Below are positions 36,886 to 45,295 of a stretch of 64,000 nt of DNA, piece by piece (position 1 is the first letter of the stretch; each line of letters starts with the position of its first letter). The DNA is from Terriglobales bacterium (GTDB taxonomy: Bacteria > Acidobacteriota > Terriglobia > Bryobacterales > Bryobacteraceae). Location of the stretch: positions 1 to 64,000 of the forward strand of contig JAJFUV010000296.1 of assembly GCA_021372245.1 (NCBI GenBank). The letters are read 5' to 3'. The position numbers were made by a program, and so were the translations under genes. The notes below the pieces were generated by a model. That model made no database searches. It was not told where the DNA came from and saw only the letters and a list, made by a program, of their open reading frames with translations.

Positions 36886-38379
36886 TCACATATCCCGAGG
36901 GCGGACGTACCAGTCGAGGGCCTCGTCCTGCGACAGGCGGGCCGGCTCAGAGGCTGCCTCGGGGTGAGTTTGCCGGAAGCGTTCGAGCATCAAGCGGCTG
37001 AGTTGTGAGACCACGTCGCGCCGCTTGCTGGACAGGTCGTGGAATTCGCCCGGATCTTTTGACAGATCGAAAAGGCGCTTGTAGCGGCCGGGCGTGGGAT
37101 TGTCCGTTTTGTACCCGTCGCCTCGTTCGCGTTTTCCCGAACAGTGGATCAACTTCCAACGCTCGGTGCGCACGTAGGCTTCTTCGTTTTCCAGGTACTC
37201 ACTGAAGATGCACTCGCGCCTGCGGCTGGGCGCGCGGCCTTCAAGATAGGGGCGAAGGCTCCGGCCATGCGTTCCTGCCATGGGTTCGACGCCCAACATG
37301 TCAGTGACGGTGGGAGCCACGTCCACCAGTTCCGCCAGATCGGTGGCGACGCCCCGGCGGATGCGGCCGGGCCAGCGCATGATCAACGGCACGCGGATCG
37401 ATTGCTCGTAACCGCAGTGCTTTTCAAAGCGGCCGTGCTGGCCGAGTTGATAACCGTTGTCTCCCAGGTAGACCACGAGCGTGTTTTCTTCGAGCTTGAG
37501 CCGCCGCAACGCGGCGAGCACGCGGCCGATGTTGCGGTCCAGGTAGCGCACCGACGTGTAACAGGCGGCGATGATGCCGCTCTTCCCGGCGTCCGTGAGA
37601 TCGCGGAAAATCAGTGGGATCTGCGCGGCGTCCTCAGGCCCGGGCATGGGGGCCGTGACCTTGGCCGGATCCAGGGCGCCGCGGTCCTCCACCGGGAAAT
37701 CGTAGGGCGAGTGCGGTTCCGTGAAGCTGACCCACAGAGCGAAGGGCGCATCCCGTTTCTGTTCGAGGAACTGTTCCACCAGCCGGGTTTGGAAGGTGGA
37801 TCGCATATCGGCGTCGAAACGCGGATAGGGAAGCGTCTCCGAATTCAGCCAGATGCGGGCGGGGTCCTTGAAAGGGCGCCAGGCGGGCTTGGTACGGATC
37901 GATGGCGGGATTGGTTGGGGGCTCACCTCACTGCGCCACCGCCGTTCGAGTTCGTACTCGGTCACGACGTGGTCGAAGCCGAAGAACCCGGGAGGTCCCG
38001 ACCGATGCAGGTGCATCTTGCCAATAACGGCGGTCGCATAGCCCGCTTGCTTGAGTTGCTTCGAGAGCGTGTTCGCATCCTCGCGCAGTGGGGTAGGCAG
38101 GCGCGTCACCCCGGTTGCGTGCGGCAGCAACCCGGTAAAGAAACTCTGCCTCGATGGCGTGCAGACGGGCGAGTTGCAGTACGTGTGGGAGAAACGCATC
38201 CCTTCGCCAGCCAGCCGGTCCAGGTTAGGCGTTTCGATGAGAGGCGTGCCGTCGCAGCCCATCTCATAGGCGGCGTGATCGTCCGCGATCAGAAACAGGA
38301 AGTTCGGCCTGTTTCGCGTAGCGGCTCGCATTGGTAGCGCCGCGCCCACGCCTGCCAGCATCTCTCTGCGGGTAAACAT
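36886..38379 (-). CDS. Sulfatase, Tat-exported (choline-sulfatase-like)
   Basis: The 497-residue type I sulfatase has its formylglycine cysteine at Cys73 in C-T-P-S-R, followed by QSFFTGLLPHATG. Other sites include IADDHAAYEMGCDG for metal binding, VIGKMHLH, and YLGDNGYQLGQHGRFEKHCGYEQ, which is typical of choline-sulfatase/iduronate-sulfatase-like members. The N-terminus FTRREMLAGVGAALP is a twin-arginine signal, which fixes the start at 38379; the open frame extends about 220 bases upstream but is not conserved. It is divergent from the GH28-like gene. Both would act outside the cytoplasm, suggesting a sulfated pectin-like or mucopolysaccharide substrate. Confidence 0.93.
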   Translation of the reverse strand: MFTRREMLAGVGAALPMRAATRNRPNFLFLIADDHAAYEMGCDGTPLIETPNLDRLAGEGMRFSHTYCNSPVCTPSRQSFFTGLLPHATGVTRLPTPLREDANTLSKQLKQAGYATAVIGKMHLHRSGPPGFFGFDHVVTEYELERRWRSEVSPQPIPPSIRTKPAWRPFKDPARIWLNSETLPYPRFDADMRSTFQTRLVEQFLEQKRDAPFALWVSFTEPHSPYDFPVEDRGALDPAKVTAPMPGPEDAAQIPLIFRDLTDAGKSGIIAACYTSVRYLDRNIGRVLAALRRLKLEENTLVVYLGDNGYQLGQHGRFEKHCGYEQSIRVPLIMRWPGRIRRGVATDLAELVDVAPTVTDMLGVEPMAGTHGRSLRPYLEGRAPSRRRECIFSEYLENEEAYVRTERWKLIHCSGKRERGDGYKTDNPTPGRYKRLFDLSKDPGEFHDLSSKRRDVVSQLSRLMLERFRQTHPEAASEPARLSQDEALDWYVRPRDM

Positions 38380-38385
38380 GCGAAC

Positions 38386-38391
38386 AGCATA
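38386..38391 (-). promoter_or_regulatory. Candidate -10 box of leaderless promoter, sulfatase 2
   Basis: A minus-strand TATGCT ends six bases before the ATG, at positions -12 to -7. No Shine-Dalgarno sequence is visible. Its position relative to the start is identical to that at sulfatase 1. Confidence 0.48.
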
Positions 38392-38419
38392 GCACTGCCT
38401 TCCTGCCGGCAACTCCTGA

Positions 38420-38425
38420 TAGACT
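38420..38425 (+). promoter_or_regulatory. Candidate -10 box of leaderless promoter, GH28-like gene
   Basis: TAGACT is nine bases before the ATG at 38435, and the intervening bases are pyrimidine-rich with no ribosome-binding site. Together with the minus-strand box it makes a 55-base divergent promoter region. Confidence 0.4.
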
Positions 38426-38434
38426 TCCTGTGTT

Positions 38435-39925
38435 ATGTCCACACCGAATCTTCGTCGCCGCTTCATGCAGGGACTGGCGGTTACGGCTGGAGCCGGTCTT
38501 TCCGCACACGCAGCCGCGCCCGCGAGCGCGCGCGGGACGGTGTTTCCGGTTCGCGAGTTCGGCGCGACGGGCGACGGCGTGCGCCTCGATACCCGATCCA
38601 TTCAAGGGGCGGTGGATGCGTGCGCGGCAGCGGGCGGAGGCAGCGTTTACTTCGCACCTGGCAAGTACCTGAGCGGAACAATCTTCCTGACAGACAACGT
38701 GGCGCTCTATCTGGAGGCGGGCGCAACGCTGCTTGGAAGCAAGAGCCTGAGCGACTACCCGGTGACGGTAGCCCGGATCTGCTCTTACACCGACAACTAC
38801 ACCGACAAGAGCCTGATCTACGCCGAAGGCGCTTCGAACATCGCTATCCTGGGCCGCGGCGTCATCGACGGGCAGGGCGCAGCCTTCCGGGGGCCGTACA
38901 AGATGCGGCCTTACCTGATCCGCGTCATCAGTTGCCGAAATGTGCTTGTTTCAGACGTCACAATCCTGAACTCGCCCATGTGGGTGCAGCACTACCTGGC
39001 TTCGGACGAAGTCGAGATACGCAATGTCTCGGTGCACAGTCTGGTCAACGCTAACAACGACGGCATCGATATCGACGGCTGCCAGAAGGTGCGCATCTCG
39101 GATTGCGAGATCGTCTCCGGCGACGACGCCATCGTTTTCAAGAGCACCTTGAACCGGCCGTGCCGCGACATCGCGGTGACCAACTGCACCATGAGCACGC
39201 GCTGCAATGCGCTGAAGCTGGGCACGGAGTCCAACGGCGGATTCGAGAACATCGTCGTGTCTAGCTGCACGATTTACGAGACGGACCTGGCCGGGATCGC
39301 CGTCGAGATGGTGGACGGCGGACTGCTCGACCGCGTGATGTTCAGCAACATCGTCATGCAGAGAGCGGGTGCGCCCATCTTCATCCGTTTAGGCAATCGG
39401 GCACGCCCGTTCGAGACGAATGGTCCGAAGCCGCCGATGGGCCGGCTGCGCAACGTCACCATCAGCAACATCGAGGCTGTCGCCGGGCGCAATCACGGCT
39501 GCAGCATCACGGGACTGGCGGGGCACGAGGCTGAGAACATCACCTTGGACAACGTTCGCATGGTGTTCCCCGGCGGCGGCTCGGCCGAAGATGCGTCGCG
39601 CGAGGTCCCCGAGAATGCCGACAAGTACCCCGAGTTCAAGATGTTCGGCGTCCTGCCGGCATACGGGCTCTACTGCAGGCATGTGAAGAACCTGAACCTG
39701 CGCAATATCGAAACGCGTGTCGAAGGTCAGGATGCGCGGCCGTCGTTGATCTGCGACGACGTGCAGGATCTGGAGTTGTCTGGCAGCCGTTTCGACACGG
39801 TCCGGTTCCGCGACGTGCGCGACGCCTTCGTCCACGGTTGCCGCTCGAAACGGAAGGCCGCCGACTGGCTGGAGATCTCAGGCGAGAAAGACTCAGTTGT
39901 TCTGGACGCGAACAAGCTTGGCTGA
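38435..39925 (+). CDS. GH28-like right-handed beta-helix enzyme, Tat-exported
   Basis: The 496-residue protein begins with a Tat signal (NLRRRFMQGLAVTAGAG). The pectate-lyase-superfamily start FPVREFGATGDGVRLDTRSIQGAVDACAAAGGGSVYF follows. The parallel beta-helix contains NNDGIDIDG (~207-215) and SGDDAIVFKS (~229-238), matching the Asp motifs of polygalacturonases. The GHG and RIK motifs of classical GH28 are not evident; the equivalent place reads CNALKLGTES. It may therefore act on a rhamnogalacturonan or other uronate polymer, or be a distant member. The last 33 bases overlap the convergent MFS gene. Confidence 0.87.
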   Translation: MSTPNLRRRFMQGLAVTAGAGLSAHAAAPASARGTVFPVREFGATGDGVRLDTRSIQGAVDACAAAGGGSVYFAPGKYLSGTIFLTDNVALYLEAGATLLGSKSLSDYPVTVARICSYTDNYTDKSLIYAEGASNIAILGRGVIDGQGAAFRGPYKMRPYLIRVISCRNVLVSDVTILNSPMWVQHYLASDEVEIRNVSVHSLVNANNDGIDIDGCQKVRISDCEIVSGDDAIVFKSTLNRPCRDIAVTNCTMSTRCNALKLGTESNGGFENIVVSSCTIYETDLAGIAVEMVDGGLLDRVMFSNIVMQRAGAPIFIRLGNRARPFETNGPKPPMGRLRNVTISNIEAVAGRNHGCSITGLAGHEAENITLDNVRMVFPGGGSAEDASREVPENADKYPEFKMFGVLPAYGLYCRHVKNLNLRNIETRVEGQDARPSLICDDVQDLELSGSRFDTVRFRDVRDAFVHGCRSKRKAADWLEISGEKDSVVLDANKLG

Positions 39926-41149
39926 TTCGAGCGGCGTCACCATCCGCAGAATGAACGAGAGCGCGATCAGCGGCATTACGCCCGCCGCCACAAAAACCGG
40001 CACGTAGGAGAAGTGGTCCACCACTTTTCCGATGATCAGCGTGAACAACATTCCTCCGAGCGCCGCGCCCGTACCGCTCAAGCCCGATGCCGAGGCGACA
40101 ATGTGCTTCGGGAAGATGTCGGCGGGCAGCGTCAGTATGTTCGGCGCCCAGCAGGAATAGGCGAACGTCGCCAGGCTGATCAGGGCGATAGACGCTGTGG
40201 GACTTTCGATGAACACCGCCGGTATTCCCGCGAGCATCAGAGTCATACTCACGGACATGACGATCTTGCGCGCCTTCAATACCGGGCAGCCGCGCCGGAT
40301 CAGCCAGCCCGAGACCGCGCCGCCGGTGAGGCAGCCGATGTCGGCGGTGAGAAACGGGATCCAGGCGAAGTAGCCGATCATGGTCATGCTGAAGTGGCGT
40401 TCTCGCTTCAGGTATTCCGGCAGCCAGAAGACGAAGAACCACCACACCGGATCGGCATTCATCCGCGCCAGAACCAGGCCCCACATTTGACGATACCGGA
40501 GCAGGTCAATCCACCGGACCCTGGGCGCTGAGTCGGCGTCGTGCTCAGGTTGGCCGGCGAGGATGAAGCTTCGCTCGCGGTCGCTCAGCCAGGGGTGACG
40601 CTGCGGCGAGCGGTAGAAAAGAATCCAGAGAACGACCCACAGGAAGCCGAGCACACCGGTCATCAGGAAGGCCGGCTGCCAGCCCCAGCGCAGCGCAATC
40701 CAGGTGACCAGCGGCGGAGCGATGATGGCGCCCAGCGTGGAACCGCTGTTGAAGAATCCCGTGGCAAAGGCGCGCTCCTTGGTGGGAAACCACTCCGAAA
40801 CCGCTTTGACGCCGCCCGGCCAATTGCCGGCTTCGCCCATTCCAAGAAGGAAGCGGAAGATACCAAACGAAAGTACTGAACTCGCCGCCGCGTGCAGCAT
40901 GGCCGCCACGCTCCACCAACCCACCGTGAGCGCCATGCCGACGCGCGTGCCGAGCTTGTCCATCAGGCGTCCCGAGCCACTCTGCATGATCATGTAGGCC
41001 AGCAGGAAGGCGAACACGACACGCGAGTAGTCGGTGTTCGTCATATGGAACTGGTCGCGCAGCAGCGGAGCCAGAACGGATAGCGTCTGACGGTCGATGT
41101 AGTTGATGACCGTCGCGAGGAATAGCAGGGATACGATAAACCAGCGCAA
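39893..41149 (-). CDS. MFS transporter, hexuronate/anion:cation symporter type
   Basis: The 418-residue protein has 12 predicted membrane helices and belongs to the ACS group that contains ExuT and GudP. The start FIVSLLFLATVINYIDRQTLSVLAPLLR is highly typical, as are GWWSVAAMLHA and GEAGNWPGGVKAVSEWFPTKERAFATGFFNSGSTLG. Likely substrates are galacturonate, glucuronate or other sugar acids, consistent with the neighbouring GH28-like enzyme and a mannonate dehydratase 15 kb away. The TTG at 41149 is chosen as start because the conserved protein begins there; about 110 further open codons upstream overlap the next gene. Confidence 0.9.
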   Translation of the reverse strand: MRWFIVSLLFLATVINYIDRQTLSVLAPLLRDQFHMTNTDYSRVVFAFLLAYMIMQSGSGRLMDKLGTRVGMALTVGWWSVAAMLHAAASSVLSFGIFRFLLGMGEAGNWPGGVKAVSEWFPTKERAFATGFFNSGSTLGAIIAPPLVTWIALRWGWQPAFLMTGVLGFLWVVLWILFYRSPQRHPWLSDRERSFILAGQPEHDADSAPRVRWIDLLRYRQMWGLVLARMNADPVWWFFVFWLPEYLKRERHFSMTMIGYFAWIPFLTADIGCLTGGAVSGWLIRRGCPVLKARKIVMSVSMTLMLAGIPAVFIESPTASIALISLATFAYSCWAPNILTLPADIFPKHIVASASGLSGTGAALGGMLFTLIIGKVVDHFSYVPVFVAAGVMPLIALSFILRMVTPLESAKLVRVQNN

Positions 41150-41176
41150 CGTGCAATTATACCTGAGGAGGACGCT

Positions 41177-42829
41177 ATGGGTCTCCGAACGACGCGCACA
41201 CGCATTGCGCTCGCACTCGTTTTCACACTGGCTCTTGCCTTTGCACAGTTCCGGGAAGCGGGTCTGGCCGCGCTCGCCGCGCACCTCGAAATCGTGACGG
41301 TGGATGCCGCCACCGGCAACGCCGTGCCCGCGCGCATCTACCTGGACAAGGGCGGGCGGCCTTTTCGTCTCACGCCGGTGGAGGCGTTGCTGCCGCTCGC
41401 GCCGGACGTCTTCTATCGCGATCGTGTCTGGCGCGCCAGCCCGAAGCCGCGAACGCTCGAAGTCACCTGCAAGGGGCGTTCGCATGTCATGCTTCTCGAT
41501 GGCCGCGCGTCGTTCGACCTCCCCGCGGCCGCCTACCGCGTGGAAGCCTATCGCGGCACGTTCTACGAACCAGCCGACGCGGAGTTCGAGTTGCGTGCCG
41601 GAGAAGTTCGCACTGTGGTGTTGAAGATGGCGCCCGTCGGCGGCGACCGCCGCGGCCGATGGCTATCGGGCGACGACCACATCCATCTCACGCGCGAGCA
41701 GGCCGACGACGAAGTCTTCCTCGGCTGGGCGCAGGCCGAAGATCTGAACGTGGCGAACTTCCTCCAACTTCAGCGTCAGATGGACGCGGCCGTGCAGTAC
41801 GGCTTCGGGCGCGAAGCAGAAGCGCGCGCCCCCCGTTATTCGATCCGCAGCGGGCACGAAACACGCAGCTCTTACTATGGGCACGTGAACGTGTTGGGAC
41901 CGCGCGCGATGGTCCGGCCGTTGAGCGTCGGCACCATGTACGGCAACTCGGCGGAGGCCTATCCTTATCCGCTGGTAGTGTTCAACGAAGCGCGGCGTCT
42001 ACATGGCGCCACGGTCGGCTATGCGCATTTCGACGGCGGCGCGAGCGGCAACAAGCGCTCGACGTTCCTCATGGATCTGGCGCTGGGCGCGCTCGACTTC
42101 ACCGAGATCTTCCAGTTCGGCAAGCTGCGGACCGAGGATTGGTACCGGGTCCTGAACGCAGGATTCCACCTGACGGGCATCGCCGGCAGCGATTTTCCCG
42201 TTAGTTTGAACGACCGTTCGCCGTGGCCCCGCGTGATCCCGCTTCTGGGCCCCGAACGCACGCTGGTGCCCGCCGCCGCGGGCGAATCCGCTTACGAGAG
42301 TTGGGCCGCGGGAATCCGCCGCGGGGAGGTGGTGGTATCGAACGGGCCGCTGCTTGAATTCGAAGCCGGCGGCAGGCGCATTGGCGAGCGTGTTCCGTGG
42401 GATGGCGAGTCGGAGACTGTGACAGGCGAGGCGAGAGCGTGGTTTCATCGCCCCATCGAGAAACTCGAGATCGTGGTCAACGGCCGCGTGGTGGCCGAGC
42501 GCGCGGGCGATGGCTCGTCCACCTACCTGGCGCTACCGTTTCAGGTCGATATCACTGAAAGCTGCTGGGCAGCGGCGCGCGTGAGGGCGGCATCGCTTGA
42601 GGGCGAGCCCGAGATTCGCGCGCACACCAATCCCATCTATTTCGAGCACGGCGGCGTGCCTACGTACATACGCGAGGATCGCGAGAAGCTTGCGCGCGAA
42701 TGGGAAAACCACATGGCCTGGTACAAGGATGCCGGCTTGGTCTTCCTGAACGAGGATCAGCGCCGCGAACTGTTTTCGAAGATGGATGCGGCGCTCGCTA
42801 TCTTACGCGGAGTGCCGGCGCCGAAATAA
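41177..42829 (+). CDS. CehA/McbA family metallohydrolase, secreted
   Basis: The 550-residue protein has a signal peptide (IALALVFTLALAFA). An N-terminal beta-rich domain covers ~30-155. A PHP-like metal-dependent hydrolase domain follows with the GDDHIHL metal motif at ~168-174, YAHFDGG and a late GIAGSDFPV. The named relatives CehA and McbA hydrolyse carbaryl, but most members are uncharacterised and may be phosphoesterase-like. GAGGAGG precedes the ATG. Only 27 bases separate it from the divergent MFS start, so the promoters must overlap neighbouring coding sequence. Confidence 0.85.
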   Translation: MGLRTTRTRIALALVFTLALAFAQFREAGLAALAAHLEIVTVDAATGNAVPARIYLDKGGRPFRLTPVEALLPLAPDVFYRDRVWRASPKPRTLEVTCKGRSHVMLLDGRASFDLPAAAYRVEAYRGTFYEPADAEFELRAGEVRTVVLKMAPVGGDRRGRWLSGDDHIHLTREQADDEVFLGWAQAEDLNVANFLQLQRQMDAAVQYGFGREAEARAPRYSIRSGHETRSSYYGHVNVLGPRAMVRPLSVGTMYGNSAEAYPYPLVVFNEARRLHGATVGYAHFDGGASGNKRSTFLMDLALGALDFTEIFQFGKLRTEDWYRVLNAGFHLTGIAGSDFPVSLNDRSPWPRVIPLLGPERTLVPAAAGESAYESWAAGIRRGEVVVSNGPLLEFEAGGRRIGERVPWDGESETVTGEARAWFHRPIEKLEIVVNGRVVAERAGDGSSTYLALPFQVDITESCWAAARVRAASLEGEPEIRAHTNPIYFEHGGVPTYIREDREKLAREWENHMAWYKDAGLVFLNEDQRRELFSKMDAALAILRGVPAPK

Positions 42830-42844
42830 CCCGTGCTAATGTTA

Positions 42845-42850
42845 TACACT
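42845..42850 (+). promoter_or_regulatory. Candidate -10 box upstream of oxidoreductase gene
   Basis: TACACT lies nine bases before the ATG at 42860 and is part of the longer TATACACT. Only a weak GGA is available for ribosome binding. Read-through from the upstream gene is also possible because the gap is short. Confidence 0.35.
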
Positions 42851-42859
42851 TCTTGGAAT

Positions 42860-44038
42860 ATGGAACGACGATTGTTTCTCGCCGGCGGCGCGGCGGCAGC
42901 CAGCCGGATTCTCGGCGCAAATGACAGGCTTCGCGGCGGACTTATCGGCGCGGGCGGCCGCGGCCGCTTAGTTACAGCGGACTTCAAGGAGGTTGGCGCA
43001 GAGATAGGCGCGGTCTGCGACGTTTACGAAGGCAATCTGAACGCGGGCTTGAAAGCGGCCTCCACGGGCGCCAAGCCGTACGACGATTACCGGCGCATGT
43101 TGGAGGATAAGTCCCTCGACTTCGTGATCGTCGCCACGCCCGATCACTGGCACGCGCGCATGGCCATCGACGCGGTGGAAGCCGGCAAGGATGTTTACGT
43201 CGAAAAGCCCATGGCGCACACCATACCCGAGGGCTTCCAGATGATCGAGGCGACGCGCCGCACCAAGCGTGTCGTACAAGTCGGAACGCAGCGGCGCAGC
43301 TACGACATTTTCCTCGAAGCCAAGAAGATCATGGATTCGGGCCAGCTGGGCGACGTCCATTTGGTGAACGCCTGGTGGGTGAACTATCAGGCGGGACTAG
43401 GCCAGCGCAAGATCGAAGGCAAGCTGGATTGGAAGCAGTGGCTGGGCCCGGCCCCGAAGCGCGCATTCGATCCGGTGCGCTTCTCCAACTGGTACTACTT
43501 CTACGATTATTCCGGCGGGTTGCTCGTGGGGCAGGCGGCGCACGTGATAGACGCCATCAATTGGATGATGAATTCGACCGCGCCGCTCACGGTCACCTGC
43601 ACCGGCATGAAGCCGAACCTGGAGGGCGCCGAGGTCCCGGAAACGGCCACTATGGCCATCGAGTACCCCGAGCGTTATCTGGCCGTGTTTACGCTGGGCT
43701 ACAAAGCCATGCGCTACAGCACGACCAATGACCAGATGAAGCAGTTCCACGGCACCAAGGCGCGCTTCGACCTGAGCCGCGAGTCTTACGCCTTGTATCC
43801 GCAGAGCTTGCAGGTGGACATGACGCCGAGCATCACCTGCCGCCGTCCCAAGGCCTTCGACGCGGCCACCCGTGCGCACATCCGTAATTTCCTGGAGTGC
43901 ATACGCAGCCGCCGCGATCCGAACGCGCCTGTGGAAGCGGGCCAGGCCACCAACATCGTGCTGGTGATGGCGCTCGATTCGCTGCGCAGCGGCCGGCGTT
44001 TAACCTGGAACGCGGCTGAGCGGAAAGTACAGGCCTAA
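42860..44038 (+). CDS. Gfo/Idh/MocA family oxidoreductase, Tat-exported
   Basis: The 392-residue NAD(P)-dependent oxidoreductase begins with a Tat-like signal (MERRLFLAGGAAAAS). A Rossmann fold follows with RGGLIGAGGRGRL, VIVATPDHWHARMAIDAVEAGKDVYVEKPMA and the EKP catalytic Lys. The C-terminal domain has WYYFYDYSGG and HVIDAINWMM. Exported Gfo/Idh/MocA proteins are common in Acidobacteria and Planctomycetes and may use a bound cofactor. The sugar substrate is unknown. The ATG at 42860 is preferred to the GTG at 42833 or ATG at 42839, which would place extra residues before the twin arginine. Confidence 0.9.
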   Translation: MERRLFLAGGAAAASRILGANDRLRGGLIGAGGRGRLVTADFKEVGAEIGAVCDVYEGNLNAGLKAASTGAKPYDDYRRMLEDKSLDFVIVATPDHWHARMAIDAVEAGKDVYVEKPMAHTIPEGFQMIEATRRTKRVVQVGTQRRSYDIFLEAKKIMDSGQLGDVHLVNAWWVNYQAGLGQRKIEGKLDWKQWLGPAPKRAFDPVRFSNWYYFYDYSGGLLVGQAAHVIDAINWMMNSTAPLTVTCTGMKPNLEGAEVPETATMAIEYPERYLAVFTLGYKAMRYSTTNDQMKQFHGTKARFDLSRESYALYPQSLQVDMTPSITCRRPKAFDAATRAHIRNFLECIRSRRDPNAPVEAGQATNIVLVMALDSLRSGRRLTWNAAERKVQA

Positions 44039-45171
44039 CGCCTGCGAGACGCCACGAAGAGCAATCCGGCGCCCACAGCGATCAGGCTCAACGAACCGGG
44101 TTCCGGGGCTTCGGTCGAGAGTGCATCCGCCGCCGCAGGCGCCAGCATAAGGCCGCCGCCCGCCGCGGCGGGAGTGAGGAGGAAAGCGCGCTGCTCGCCG
44201 TTGTAGAGGCCCGTACCGGCAATCTGTCCGTCGTCGTTGATGCCGTAGGCTTCTGTGAGAATCCAGCCCGAGCCGCCGGAGATAAGGCTGTTCAGGTCCC
44301 GCATGACCCCGCCGCTGTATAGATAGGCGTGGGTGACGTCGGAACCGGAGAGATAGGAGTAGCCCACTACCTGGCCGAAGTTGTTCAGGCCATAGGCGAA
44401 GCTGGAGCCGCCTCCCAGCGTGCCCAAATCGGTCATCCGGGTGCCCTCGTACACAAACGCGTGGAGGTAGCCTGTTGAGGTCTGCGCGTTGCCGGCAACC
44501 GTACCCCGGTCGTTGAGGTCCATGGCGTAACTGGACCGGCCGCCCAAGGTGCCCAACCTGGTCATTCCGCCGGTTGACGACCACAGGAAGGCGCTGAAGG
44601 AGCCGCCGCCGGTGTCGCCATAACCTGCCACCTGCCCGGAACCGTTGACCGCGTAGGCCGCGCTCCAACTACCACCTGCCAGGGTTCCCAGGTCGCGCAT
44701 GGATCCGTTGTAAAGGTAGGCGTGCGAAGCGCCTGAAGAAGTGGATGCCCCGCCCACCACCGCGCCGCCCTCGTTGATGGCGGTGGCGTAACTATCCGCG
44801 CCGCCCAACGTTCCCAGGCCCAAGGCACCAGTACTCGTCCACAGGGCAGCCTGCGCGCCGCTGCCGGAATAGGAAGTTCCTGCCACCGTGCCGCTCGTAT
44901 TGGCGCCGGACGCGCTGCTCGAAAACCCTCCGCTCAGCGGACTCAACTGCCGTACGCCGCTCGAATCTGCGACGAATGCGATGCTCGTGCCATCCGGCAT
45001 GGTCGCAGTGCCGGCGACCTGCCCTCCCGAGTTCACCGCGTATGCGCCGCTCGCCATTGCTTCCGGCACCGAATAGCCGGTGATGTTGTAGATAGGCCCC
45101 GCGAAAGCCGACGTCGCCAGCAAGACCGCCAGCCACCGCGTAGATTTGGTGATATGCGTTCTTCCGGCCAC
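44035..45171 (-). CDS. HAF-repeat PEP-CTERM surface protein
   Basis: The 378-residue secreted protein has a signal peptide (RWLAVLLATSAFA). Several tandem ~45-residue HAF-type repeats follow, each with a variant of LGTLGG...A..N..G.V.G plus a HAF/HAY-like turn (for example SHAYLYNG, YLHAFVYEG, THAYLYSG). The C-terminus is a PEP-CTERM sorting signal: PEPGSLS, a hydrophobic helix, then RRR. Exosortase would process it for surface attachment or secretion; no exosortase gene is in the window. The GTG start has GGAGG just upstream. Four bases overlap the convergent oxidoreductase gene. Confidence 0.9.
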   Translation of the reverse strand: MAGRTHITKSTRWLAVLLATSAFAGPIYNITGYSVPEAMASGAYAVNSGGQVAGTATMPDGTSIAFVADSSGVRQLSPLSGGFSSSASGANTSGTVAGTSYSGSGAQAALWTSTGALGLGTLGGADSYATAINEGGAVVGGASTSSGASHAYLYNGSMRDLGTLAGGSWSAAYAVNGSGQVAGYGDTGGGSFSAFLWSSTGGMTRLGTLGGRSSYAMDLNDRGTVAGNAQTSTGYLHAFVYEGTRMTDLGTLGGGSSFAYGLNNFGQVVGYSYLSGSDVTHAYLYSGGVMRDLNSLISGGSGWILTEAYGINDDGQIAGTGLYNGEQRAFLLTPAAAGGGLMLAPAAADALSTEAPEPGSLSLIAVGAGLLFVASRRR

Positions 45172-45193
45172 TTGTCCTCCGAAAGCTCATTCT

Positions 45194-45221
45194 CCCATGG
45201 GAGGCGCAAGCTACCCATGGG
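45194..45221. repeat. Two CCCATGGG palindromes 20 bp apart
   Basis: CCCATGGG occurs at 45194-45201 and again at 45214-45221, so the copies are two helical turns apart on the same face of the helix, 23-50 bases before the PEP-CTERM gene start. This looks like a paired operator. The two copies can also pair with each other as a hairpin. Confidence 0.5.
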
Positions 45222-45223
45222 CC
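45210..45223 (-). promoter_or_regulatory. Possible sigma-54 promoter of the PEP-CTERM gene
   Basis: On the minus strand GG, ten bases, then GC occur at the -24/-12 spacing. The predicted start of transcription would leave about 28 bases of leader with a GGAGG site. Matches outside the GG/GC dinucleotides are weak. Confidence 0.25.
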
Positions 45224-45295
45224 GGGAGGTACAAATGCCGATGCAATTCCGTGAGATTGTACTAAGGAAAATGCTGAATAGGCGGAATTCGGTCT

